Of a stretch of 64,000 bases of DNA, positions 17,309 through 25,443 are shown in pieces. This DNA is from Calothrix sp. FI2-JRJ7 (lineage in GTDB: Bacteria > Cyanobacteriota > Cyanobacteriia > Cyanobacteriales > Nostocaceae). The DNA lies in the NCBI GenBank assembly GCA_019359675.1, contig JAHHGX010000004.1, positions 1 to 64,000 on the forward strand, read 5' to 3'. Both the position numbers and the translations under genes were made by a program. The first letter of the stretch is position 1. Each line of letters opens with the position of its first letter. A model generated the notes under the pieces. The model saw only the letters and a program-made list of their open reading frames with translations, searched no databases and was not told the origin of the DNA.

Positions 17309-18472
17309 ATGCTTTATAAGTGGAAACGCTGCTTCGGTTTAACAGTGGTTTTCGCCCTGACCTGCTGTTTATCGATTGGTTTAAGTCAGGCATTATCGGC
17401 GCCTATCCCGAATAATGATTATGTCTGGGATATTCCAGCTTGGATGCCAAAACCAATTGTGCCTGCTGATAACCCAATGACAAAAGAAAAAGTTGAACTA
17501 GGTAGACACTTATTCTATGAAAGGCGCCTTTCTGTAACTGGAGACTTTTCCTGTGCTTCGTGCCATATTCAAGGAGTGGCATTTTCAGACCCCAAACCTG
17601 TTTCGGTGGGAGCAACCGGAGAAAAACATCCCCGTAGTTCAATGAGTTTAGCCAATATCGCTTATAGTTCTGTACTGACTTGGGCACATCCAGGTATGAA
17701 AAAGCTTGAAGTACAAGCATTAGTACCAATGTTTGGCGAACGTCCTGTAGAATTAGGTTTATCCGGTAAAGACAAACAAGTATTAAATAAATTGCGCGAA
17801 GACCCTAATTACCAAAAGTTATTCGCTGCTGCATTCAATGAAAAAGACAGCGTAAATCTTAAAAATATTACCAAAGCTATAGCATCGTTTGAACGCAGTT
17901 TAATCTCAGCAAATTCACCCTACGACCGTTACCGCTATGGTGGAGAAAAAGGCGCCATATCAACCGCAGCCAAACGTGGCGAAGCATTATTCAACAGTGA
18001 ACGTTTAGAATGTTTTCACTGTCATTCTGGCTTTAACTTTAGTGACTCCATCAAACACGAACGTCTTGCATTTGAAGAAATAGCTTTTCATAACACAGGA
18101 CTTTATAATATCGATGGCAAAGGAGCATATCCACCTAATAATACAGGAGTGCATGAAATTACCCGTAAACCATCAGATATGGGACGCTTCAAGGCGCCGA
18201 CATTAAGAAATATTGAGTTAACAGCACCTTATATGCACGATGGTAGTATTGCCACACTCGAAGAAGTCATAGACCATTATGCAGCAGGAGGTCGAACGAT
18301 TAAAACAGGTGAGTATGCAGGAGTAGGAAGTAAAAACCCCCTAAAAAGCAACTTCGTCTCTGGTTTCCAAATAACTCCACAAGAAAAACAAGACTTAGTA
18401 GAGTTTCTAAAAACCCTAACCGACGAATCATTTATTAAAAACCCTGCCTTCAGTGACCCACATGACGCATAG
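17309..18472 (+). CDS. mbnH: MbnH-type di-heme cytochrome c peroxidase family protein
   Basis: Di-heme enzyme of the bacterial cytochrome c peroxidase/MauG superfamily, 387 residues. After a signal peptide (about 1-31, ending LSQALS) come two heme-c sites: CASCH at 82-86 and CFHCH at 235-239. GRFKAPTLRNIELTAPYMHDG is the conserved C-terminal heme region. In the known system MbnH forms a high-valent bis-Fe(IV) state and modifies a Trp of MbnP. Tight coupling to mbnP (5-bp gap) supports the same job in the periplasm. Confidence 0.92.
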   Translation: MLYKWKRCFGLTVVFALTCCLSIGLSQALSAPIPNNDYVWDIPAWMPKPIVPADNPMTKEKVELGRHLFYERRLSVTGDFSCASCHIQGVAFSDPKPVSVGATGEKHPRSSMSLANIAYSSVLTWAHPGMKKLEVQALVPMFGERPVELGLSGKDKQVLNKLREDPNYQKLFAAAFNEKDSVNLKNITKAIASFERSLISANSPYDRYRYGGEKGAISTAAKRGEALFNSERLECFHCHSGFNFSDSIKHERLAFEEIAFHNTGLYNIDGKGAYPPNNTGVHEITRKPSDMGRFKAPTLRNIELTAPYMHDGSIATLEEVIDHYAAGGRTIKTGEYAGVGSKNPLKSNFVSGFQITPQEKQDLVEFLKTLTDESFIKNPAFSDPHDA

Positions 18473-18520
18473 TAGATAATATAAAGCGCTCTCGGTAATT
18501 GAGGGCGCCTATTGTTGGTT

Positions 18521-18733
18521 TTATGAGTTAGATTTTTGATTATTTTCCAATTGCTGCACTTTCTCAACAGTTAAGCCTGTACCACTCACAATTAAATCAA
18601 TATTCATTCCTTGTCGAAGCATATTTAAAGCAACCTGTTCAATACCTAGGGCTATACCTTTTTCCTTTCCTTGCGCTTCGATTTGTTGATAAATTACAGA
18701 TTCTTTCATTTCGCTTACTCTGCAAGATAGCAT
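18521..18733 (-). pseudogene. Duplicated C-terminal tail of the adjacent Rpn-like nuclease
   Basis: The segment MKESVIYQQIEAQGKEKGIALG...IDLIVSGTGLTVEKVQQLENNQ is a diverged copy of the last 65 residues of the gene at 18,799-19,596. The following hairpin sequence (GCGCTCTC...GAGGGCGCC) is duplicated as well, giving a unit of about 250-270 bp. The copy lacks the nuclease domain. Six codons are missing in the Gln/Glu-rich stretch. It may be transcribed as a tail but is unlikely to act alone. Confidence 0.75.
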
Positions 18734-18798
18734 ATTGTATCTAGATAATAAGCGCTCTCGATTTGGGAGGGCGCCTATTATTGGTTTTAGAAGTTAGG

Positions 18799-19596
18799 CT
18801 ATTGATTATGCTGTAATTGCTGTATTTTCTCAATAGTTAAACCTGTAGCACGCACAATTAAATCAATACTCATTCCTTCTCGAAGCAGATTTAAAGCAAT
18901 CTTTTGTGCTTCTTGTTCACGACCTTGGGTTATACCTTTTTCCTTTCCTTGCGCTTCAATTTCTTGATAAATTACAGACTCTTTCATAATGTCACTCCGT
19001 AAAATCCGATTTATTACCTCTTGATCTAATATTAGCCCACTCAAAATAGCTGCTGATGCTGTAACATTGCTTTGTGCAGTTGCATCTGTCATCTGGTTGA
19101 TTTGTTGGGCAACCTGTCGTAAAACTTGGGCACGGTCGTTTGTTTTACTCAATGCTGCAAACGGTAATAAACCAGGGTACTGCAAAAATGGGTCTGTTTT
19201 TTGCTCCCACATCCTAATTACATCGAACTCGTGATAGGCTCGAGTCAAGTTAAAACTGTTCTGCTTGACTAATTGAGATGAGGTTTCTTGCAAATAAATT
19301 ACAAACTGATACATTTCCTTTTCTGGAAAGGTGCGATGACCTCGTAAACGATAATCTGTCATCCGAAATGGAATATTTCGTTTAGGTTCAGTTTGAAATT
19401 CTATGTGCATTATTTCTTTCTCGCTTTGTAGCAATATAATTGCATCTGCTCTAATTGGTTCAAGCGAAAGTTCAGATGGCTCAAGGCGGGTGAAAGTGAT
19501 ATCCTTCCCTATTAGCCAGTTGGCAAAGTTTGTAGAGTAGTGTTCTGCTAAAAATTTACAGACGTTATCAAACATGAGTGATTGTACTAGACGCAC
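18799..19596 (-). CDS. Rpn family recombination-promoting nuclease / putative transposase
   Basis: A 265-residue PD-(D/E)XK nuclease-like protein. The core is RADAIILLQSEKEIMHIEFQTEPKR, with Asp, Glu and Gln of the D-ExQ site, after the usual N-terminal FANWLIGKDITF. YRLRGHRTFPEKEMYQFVIYL is also typical. The C-terminus holds a charged repeat (KEKGITQGREQEAQKIA) and a small helix-turn-helix (LIVRATGLTIEKIQQL). Related proteins occur in many copies in cyanobacteria and have been linked to recombination or phage defence. A partial duplicate follows it. Confidence 0.85.
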   Translation of the reverse strand: MRLVQSLMFDNVCKFLAEHYSTNFANWLIGKDITFTRLEPSELSLEPIRADAIILLQSEKEIMHIEFQTEPKRNIPFRMTDYRLRGHRTFPEKEMYQFVIYLQETSSQLVKQNSFNLTRAYHEFDVIRMWEQKTDPFLQYPGLLPFAALSKTNDRAQVLRQVAQQINQMTDATAQSNVTASAAILSGLILDQEVINRILRSDIMKESVIYQEIEAQGKEKGITQGREQEAQKIALNLLREGMSIDLIVRATGLTIEKIQQLQHNQ

Positions 19597-19904
19597 GGAA
19601 TATATTAAACATAGTATTTAAAATTAATACATTAATAATATTAAATGTTAATTTTTTTGTTGTATTTTATAATACTTGAAACTCAATATCTTTGTATAAT
19701 ATTTGACTTGGCTTGAAATATGAAATTATTTTTTGTGGTTGAAGTGATTTCAATTTGTTATGGCGCCGATATGTAATTTTAATTTGGGAGTACTACATAG
19801 GCGAGGACGCCTGTGCCACAAGATTTGATGAAATATATCTTTACATAGATGCTTTGTTTCAATAAGCGATTATAATTTGATTGTTATTGCAAGTGCATCA
19901 CCTT
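19597..19904. other. AT-rich intergenic region before the riboswitch
   Basis: No gene. It should contain the promoter of the riboswitch transcript, but I cannot pick one confidently. A fragment GGCGAGGACGCCTGTGCCAC (19,800-19,819) belongs to a common interspersed repeat also seen near 37,030 and 47,430. Confidence 0.5.
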
Positions 19905-20045
19905 GTCGAAGTGGGTAGCTTAATCCTGATTCGTTTGCATGAGTCGGGAACGGAGGAACCATTGTTTGGGGCTAATATATATAGAGGCACCTTCCAGCCT
20001 TCGCCCGTCAGCTAACTCCGTAAGCCGTGGAAGGAACTCCCTCAT
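19905..20045 (+). ncRNA. c-di-AMP riboswitch (ydaO/yuaA type)
   Basis: Conserved blocks of the ydaO/yuaA aptamer appear in order: GGGAACGGAGGAACCA (19,945-19,960), TTGGGGCTAAT (19,966-19,976) and CCGTCAGCTAACTCCGTAAGC (20,005 on; it closely parallels the B. subtilis ydaO block). CCTTCCA and TGGAAGG form the closing stem around the last block. The universal stress protein gene follows on the same strand about 130 bp downstream. Binding of cyclic di-AMP normally turns such genes off. Boundaries are approximate, and I see no clear intrinsic terminator. The minus-strand frame over it (19,920-20,135) is a shadow. Confidence 0.82.
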
Positions 20046-20177
20046 GTTTGGCTGTAGCAACAGTTTTATTAGGGCGTTCTTGTCGTTGATTTTAGATTGA
20101 CGCATATTATATCTATCTAAGATCGATATTTCCACTTTTCTTTGTTTGTTTCTTTATATTGGAGAGAAGTGAAAGCT

Positions 20178-20783
20178 GTGAAAATCAAGCCTATGTTGAC
20201 TCGACTGCAAAATACTATCGGTCGGGATGATTTGATTGAGCAAATGGTACTGGCGCCTGAACCACCCATATCTATTGAAAATAAATCTAACTCAGCTAAG
20301 TTTATTGTTGGGTACAATAGTTCTCGTCAGAGTCATACGGCATTAGATATTGCTTTATGTATGGCACATCAAGCTCGGTTAGCATCTAACATGCAAATAA
20401 CTGTTCAAGCAGTTTATGTAGTTGAAGATAATCAAAACTGTTATATACAGGATACGCATTCAAGTCTAAACAAACCTGCATACGATTATCTGGCTTCAAC
20501 ATCTGTATTAACAGAGGTAAGGCTTAAAAGCGAATGTCTAACGATAATGGAACAAACTGATGCTATTCTTTGTCAAGCCCGAAGTTTGGCAGAAGAGTGG
20601 CAAGGTGATTTTAGTTGCCTTTTACGGTTTGGATGTGTAGCTTCGGAACTTCAGCAAATTATTAAATCAGAAGGCGCCGATGTATTATTTTTAGGTTGTA
20701 ATTCTGCGAAGCACCCTATTATTAAATCTTTTCGTGCTGATTTACGGTGTACTATTTTGGGTATTCCTAGTTCGATTGATTGA
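20178..20783 (+). CDS. Universal stress protein family protein
   Basis: UspA-fold nucleotide-binding protein of about 201 residues. It has FIVGYNSSRQSHTALDIAL as the first strand and helix, and the C-terminal ADVLFLGCNSAKH in the place of the ATP-binding loop. The Gly pattern is weak, so ATP binding is uncertain. I prefer the GTG at 20,178 (VKIKPMLTRLQ) because GGAGAG lies 13 bp upstream; the ATG at 20,193 and the GTG at 20,169 are alternatives. Control by the upstream c-di-AMP riboswitch points to an osmotic or potassium-related role. Confidence 0.82.
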   Translation: MKIKPMLTRLQNTIGRDDLIEQMVLAPEPPISIENKSNSAKFIVGYNSSRQSHTALDIALCMAHQARLASNMQITVQAVYVVEDNQNCYIQDTHSSLNKPAYDYLASTSVLTEVRLKSECLTIMEQTDAILCQARSLAEEWQGDFSCLLRFGCVASELQQIIKSEGADVLFLGCNSAKHPIIKSFRADLRCTILGIPSSID

Positions 20784-20789
20784 TGGTAA

Positions 20790-20807
20790 GGTGGGCTTCG
20801 GCCCACC
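20790..20807. terminator. GGTGGGC-TTCG-GCCCACC hairpin
   Basis: A 7-bp GC stem with a stable UUCG tetraloop lies between the convergent stress-protein and peptidase genes. It is followed by CTACAA rather than a U tract. The same hairpin occurs inverted at 2,207, so it is also an interspersed repeat. Confidence 0.6.
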
Positions 20808-20813
20808 CTACAA

Positions 20814-22091
20814 TTAACATGGTTTAGCAATGACCACACCATAAGCATCGCTTGGTAAATATTGTTCAGCTGCTTGCATTAAATGCGTACAAGTTTGTGC
20901 TTGAATACGAGCCGGATACTCGAAAGCTGGTTCTAAGGCGCCTACAAGTGATTGATAATAGCCGTATAAACCTGCTCTGTCGCTAGGAGATTCGTTGGCA
21001 AAAACAAATCGCTTGGCAACCTGAGAACTAATACGCTCAAGTTCTGAAACACTGACTTTGCTGGTAGAAACTGCTTGAATATGTTGAACTATAGCATTTT
21101 CTACTGCTTCTATATTTTCTACTGGACATTGCGCTGATATATAAAATATCCCCTGATGCTGAAAGTTCATATTGCTGGTGCCGATGTGCGATACTAACCC
21201 TTTATCTTCTCGTAGGTCGCGCACCAACCTAGATGTACGTCCATGTCCTAAAATCGCTGCTAGTACATCTAATGCGTATGTGTCGTTCAAATCTTTTAAT
21301 CCAGGCACTCGCCACATTAATGCTATACGCGCTTGCTGTAAAGTTTCATCTATATATGTACTGCGAACTATTTTTTTAAATGGTGCTTCGGAATAACTTA
21401 CTGTTTGTTGTTGATTATCAACTGGCTGTCTACTATTACCAAATCCTAATACTAAAGTATCAATTAACTCTTCGACGGGTAAATTCCCTACAACTACTGC
21501 CGTCATTGACTTTGGTTGATACCAGTGTGTGTGAAAATCTCGCATTTGCTGCGGTTGTAGTTGAGATATTACCGTTTGTGGCCCCAATACCTGACGACGA
21601 TATGGTGATTTTTCAAAGGACATCTCCATCATTCGTCCAAACATCCGGCGCCGAGGATTATCTTCACTGCGACGTATTTCTTCTAAAACTACTAACCGTT
21701 CACGCTCGAATGCATCATCGGGTATTAATGGATTTAATACCACATCCATTTGTAGTGGCGCCAGTTCGGCAAAATCTTTAGGAGCGCAAGTTAGGTAATA
21801 ATGCGTATAGTCTTGACTTGTGGCAGCGTTCGTAACGGCGCCTCGTTGCTCTATTCTTCGTTCAAATTCTCCGCTTTGCAATCGCTTGGTTCCTTTAAAT
21901 ATCATATGCTCAAGGAAATGAGCCATCCCATTGATTGCATCAGGTTCTAAATAACTACCGACATTCAACCATAAGTTTAAGTTTATAGCATCAATGGGCA
22001 TTTGCTCCGCAATAACAGTCAAACCATTAGGTAGGTGATGTACTTCAGGGGCATTGAGGCGAGGTAGTCTCGCTAGGGTTGAGGAGGTCAT
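20814..22091 (-). CDS. M16-family zinc peptidase (processing-protease-like)
   Basis: A 425-residue insulinase/PqqL-like peptidase. The inverted zinc motif HFLEH is complete, with His58, Glu61 and His62, and the distal ligand is a Glu in LVVLEEIRRSEDNP near 137. The second, inactive-type domain begins around 240 (LQQARIALMWRVPG). Cyanobacteria often carry two M16 genes in tandem, one active and one lacking the motif; only the active form is here. No signal peptide is visible. The natural substrate is unknown. Confidence 0.93.
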   Translation of the reverse strand: MTSSTLARLPRLNAPEVHHLPNGLTVIAEQMPIDAINLNLWLNVGSYLEPDAINGMAHFLEHMIFKGTKRLQSGEFERRIEQRGAVTNAATSQDYTHYYLTCAPKDFAELAPLQMDVVLNPLIPDDAFERERLVVLEEIRRSEDNPRRRMFGRMMEMSFEKSPYRRQVLGPQTVISQLQPQQMRDFHTHWYQPKSMTAVVVGNLPVEELIDTLVLGFGNSRQPVDNQQQTVSYSEAPFKKIVRSTYIDETLQQARIALMWRVPGLKDLNDTYALDVLAAILGHGRTSRLVRDLREDKGLVSHIGTSNMNFQHQGIFYISAQCPVENIEAVENAIVQHIQAVSTSKVSVSELERISSQVAKRFVFANESPSDRAGLYGYYQSLVGALEPAFEYPARIQAQTCTHLMQAAEQYLPSDAYGVVIAKPC

Positions 22092-22241
22092 TGGGTGTTT
22101 TCGCTTTTGTTCTCTATAAGTCTATTCTACTTACGGACTTTATATTTAAACATTTCACGAAAAGATATAATTTAATTACTAGATAATAAACGTGAATGTA
22201 AGAATGGTAAATACACCCAGTTTCTAGGACTAAGCTTTAAT

Positions 22242-23483
22242 TTATTCCCCAGAATAATTCATTTGCATCTCTTCTAATTTTTCAATCGATGGATAAAGGC
22301 TCTCTTTTATGTTAGAATTATCTAATATCGGTTTTAAGTCATTTTCAACCTCAAATTTAGCGTTTACACTCGTTGGTGGCTTACTGGTGTTTGCTTTCTT
22401 GGCGTTTGATATAATTGGCGCCTTTTTAAAACTGACGTTATTTGCTTGGATTGCTTGATTATCTAACTGTAAAATTTTTTTCTCCCAAGTAGCAATTTGC
22501 TGATTTGCTTCTTTGTATAAAGGACGCTCTTTACCTATTAGTTTTGCTTCATTGACTGCCATTTTTAGAGATATCTCATCATTCTTAGAAGCTAACTTTT
22601 TCGCTTCCTCCAAATATGTACTATCTTCTAAAACAACAATTTTCTTTTCTGTCTCCGTGATTAACTTACGTGCGTCTTTGACATATGGCTCAGAAATTAC
22701 CATACTTGCTTCTACTAGTGCAGAACGCATATCGTCTAGTTTTCCTGAGTTGGCAAGCTTGCGCGCTATATTTAGTTGAGATGATTCGTCGCTTTTATCA
22801 TCATACACAATATTATCATTATTATCTGTCTGCAATTTTTCAGATGCTGATTTTTTCTCGATGTCTCCTTTCTCACGGTCTTCACGGGCACCTTGAATGT
22901 GACGTACTAATTCATAATATTTTGTACTAGCCCAGTATTCATTCTCTAATCTCTGCAACTGTTTCGCTTTGTTAAGAGCTGCATACCAGTTTTTTGAGTC
23001 ATCGTCAATTTCTGCTAAGGCAGCAGCATGTATACCTTCCGCTTGCGACCATATTGACCGCCAAGTTTTTATTTGCTCACTAGCTGTTTGAGAAGCAGAA
23101 TGATTATCGGGAATTATGAGCGCTAGTTCTATGGCTTTGTTTATGTCTCCTTCGTTAAATGCTTTTTGACTCAGATGCATTATTGACTGTGACCAGCGTT
23201 CTATCAAGTTATCTGCGTTGGAACGCAAGGGGTTGTCTTGGGGTATTGTGTTTACTAATCGAATTGATGAAGATAATTTGGCGGGGTCTTGGTCGTCAAC
23301 TGTTGTTGTTGCACAATATATAACTGCCGATGCGGTGTCTAAGGGGGTTTCGGCGACACAGTTGTTTTCTTGTGGGGACTTTGCTAGAAAAATAACGGCG
23401 CCTGCTCCTAGACCTCCTGTCGCTAGGAGGATACCTAATATCCAATGCCACCATCTTGTAAATGGTAAATATCGAATGTTCAT
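22242..23483 (-). CDS. Single-pass membrane protein with long charged helical region
   Basis: A 413-residue protein I cannot assign to a named family. One transmembrane helix (about 14-34, WILGILLATGGLGAGAVIFL) anchors it. The rest is predicted helical, with repeated short units of about 35 residues that contain paired Ala, Leu and Trp (for example WRSIWSQAEGIHAAALAEI and YLEEAKKLASKNDE). This is reminiscent of TPR-like solenoids. The C-terminus is Asn/Lys-rich. Similar proteins occur across filamentous cyanobacteria as far as I recall. Confidence 0.6.
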   Translation of the reverse strand: MNIRYLPFTRWWHWILGILLATGGLGAGAVIFLAKSPQENNCVAETPLDTASAVIYCATTTVDDQDPAKLSSSIRLVNTIPQDNPLRSNADNLIERWSQSIMHLSQKAFNEGDINKAIELALIIPDNHSASQTASEQIKTWRSIWSQAEGIHAAALAEIDDDSKNWYAALNKAKQLQRLENEYWASTKYYELVRHIQGAREDREKGDIEKKSASEKLQTDNNDNIVYDDKSDESSQLNIARKLANSGKLDDMRSALVEASMVISEPYVKDARKLITETEKKIVVLEDSTYLEEAKKLASKNDEISLKMAVNEAKLIGKERPLYKEANQQIATWEKKILQLDNQAIQANNVSFKKAPIISNAKKANTSKPPTSVNAKFEVENDLKPILDNSNIKESLYPSIEKLEEMQMNYSGE

Positions 23484-24492
23484 ACTTCACGCTCTACCGA
23501 GATTTTATTGTGTCTATTTAGTATTCCCGGTCACTAAGGGAAAATCACTATAACTTGGCTATTTTTTTAACAGGGACGGGAGGAAAAGCTTTTTACCACA
23601 GAGACGCAGTAGAGACGCGTTCACGTAGTGTCCCGCTCTTAATAATCGCGTCTCTACACAGAGGAAGAAAAACCGCAAAGGTCACAAAGGACACAAAGAA
23701 AAGAGTAGGAAGAGAGAACACACCAAAACTTATGACACGAACCACTAATACCGTTTCTCGATGAAGATGCGCTTTATCCCTGACTGTAGAGATTGACATG
23801 TCAATCTCTACGGGATTTATTTGGCGCAACTTTATGCAGAATTGGTATAAGTTATTTGGGTTAATCACTGTCATGAGTCTTGTTTTAACCCATATTCCGC
23901 ACTTCAGAATGTCGCATAAAATACTACACAATTACTTGCTGGCATGAGTAAATAAAAATACTAAAATGTTCTAAGTAAGCTTAATCCTGCATTTAGCGAG
24001 AAAACTCGTAAAAATAAAATAAAAAACGCACAAAATATAACAACTATAAAAAATATTTTTTAAATATATTATATAAAAACTATACTCTATATATAAGTAT
24101 TTTAGCGTAAAAAGATATTCTCAACATGTAATTACTGGATGGCGCCTAGAATTAAAGGGCTTGTGTAATGGAATTGTTTTGGTCACTAATCAAAAGCGTC
24201 AAAGAGCTTCCGTTTTAGAACCAAGTCACACAAGCAGAAAATTGAATCTATATTACCCCAAATTGTTATGTCTTTTATTTGACGCACGTATCAAAGTTTA
24301 ATTTAATCATATTTAGTTATAAATTTTACACAAAATTCAATAAGTATAAAAAACGTCTCTACTATAATTTACCTCCTCTAACTAAAGGTAGATGATTTAA
24401 GTGGAAATATACGTATTTTGACTTATATCAATAAGTTGCGACAAACTTTAAAATATTTAAGTAACACAATTATATTAGAAGGGGCAATAATT
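23484..24492. other. Long AT-rich intergenic region with repeats
   Basis: Left part: an interrupted GTAGAGACGCG...CGCGTCTCTAC repeat (23,610-23,660), a CCACAGAG/ACACAAAG repeat, and a perfect GTAGAGA-family palindrome at 23,786-23,811. The part from 23,940 to 24,490 is very AT-rich without a credible frame. Long 5' leaders of the downstream small membrane gene could explain some of it. Confidence 0.5.
23786..23811. repeat. GTAGAGA-family palindrome
   Basis: Perfect 26-nt palindrome. The left arm is GTAGAGATTGACA, so its inner part differs from the copies at 2,434 and 49,452 while remaining self-complementary. Confidence 0.9.
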
Positions 24493-24645
24493 ATGATAGG
24501 TGTTCTTTGGGGTGTTGTTGTAGTTTTATTGGCTTTTTGGGCTATAGGTTTAGCGCTTAATATTGTAGGAAATCTAATTCACATAGCATTGGTTTTAGCT
24601 ATTGCTATTGCTGTTTATAACTTTTTTAAAGCGCGCGATGTATAA
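24493..24645 (+). CDS. Lmo0937-type small membrane protein (50 aa)
   Basis: I start it at the ATG at 24,493, which follows an AAGGGG ribosome-binding site; the longer frame to 24,418 adds an unlikely N-terminus. The 50 residues form two hydrophobic helices (GVLWGVVVVLLAFWAIGLAL and IHIALVLAIAIAVYNFF) with a short basic tail. This is the pattern of the lmo0937/DUF5670 family, small stress-related membrane proteins of unknown function. Confidence 0.75.
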   Translation: MIGVLWGVVVVLLAFWAIGLALNIVGNLIHIALVLAIAIAVYNFFKARDV

Positions 24646-24671
24646 GATAAAACAAATTTGAATTTATTTAC

Positions 24672-25433
24672 ATGAGCCAAACAATTATCGTTACGGGTGG
24701 CGCCCAAGGTATTGGCAAATGCGCTAGTCAATATTTCTTGAATCAGGGTTATAATGTTGTAATTGCCGACGTTGATGTTGAAGCTATTAAAGAATGTTTA
24801 GATGACTTTAATCAGTTTCAAGAACATTTGCTAGTTATTGAAACTGATACTTCTCACGAAGAATCTGTAAGAAAATGTGTTGAGAATACAATACATAAAT
24901 TTGAAGACATTCATGCACTAGTTAATAATGCTGGTATTTCTAATCCAAATAATGCACCAGTAGAACGTTTATTATTAGAAGATTGGCACAAAGTTATCGA
25001 AACTAATTTGACTGGCTACTTTTTAATGTCAAAGTATGCTATTCCTCATTTACGTCAATCAAAAGGCGCCATCGTCAATATAGCATCAACTCGTGCATTA
25101 CAGTCTGAGCCAAATACAGAAGCTTACGCTGCTTCCAAAGGAGGAATAGTCGCACTTACTCATGCTTTGGCTATAAGTCTTGGTTCAGATGTTAGAGTTA
25201 ATTGCATTAGTCCAGGTTGGATAGATGTTACTCAGTGGAGTAAAGCTAGTCGAAAAAAAGAATCTAACATTCGAGAAATTGATAATCTGCAACATCCTGC
25301 TGGTAGAGTCGGAAAACCAGAGGATATTGCTTTGATGATTGAATATTTAGTTAGTAGTGCAGCATCGTTTATTACAGGACAGAATTTCATAATCGATGGT
25401 GGAATGACAAAAAAGATGATTTATGAAGAATAA
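24672..25433 (+). CDS. Short-chain dehydrogenase/reductase (classical SDR)
   Basis: NAD(P)-dependent oxidoreductase of 253 residues. The cofactor motif TGGAQGIG is at 8-15, NNAG follows in ALVNNAGISN, and the active-site Ser-Tyr-Lys set is in NIASTRALQ and YAASKGG (Tyr about 151, Lys about 155). ISPGWIDVTQW and ITGQNFIIDGGMT are the usual C-terminal marks. The substrate is unknown. It lies 26 bp after the small membrane protein gene, so the two may share a transcript. Confidence 0.92.
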   Translation: MSQTIIVTGGAQGIGKCASQYFLNQGYNVVIADVDVEAIKECLDDFNQFQEHLLVIETDTSHEESVRKCVENTIHKFEDIHALVNNAGISNPNNAPVERLLLEDWHKVIETNLTGYFLMSKYAIPHLRQSKGAIVNIASTRALQSEPNTEAYAASKGGIVALTHALAISLGSDVRVNCISPGWIDVTQWSKASRKKESNIREIDNLQHPAGRVGKPEDIALMIEYLVSSAASFITGQNFIIDGGMTKKMIYEE

Positions 25434-25443
25434 TTCAGGTTTA

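Noticed and set aside
19920-20135. 71-codon minus-strand frame
   Set aside because: It is exactly antisense to the c-di-AMP riboswitch; its apparent conservation would come from the RNA.
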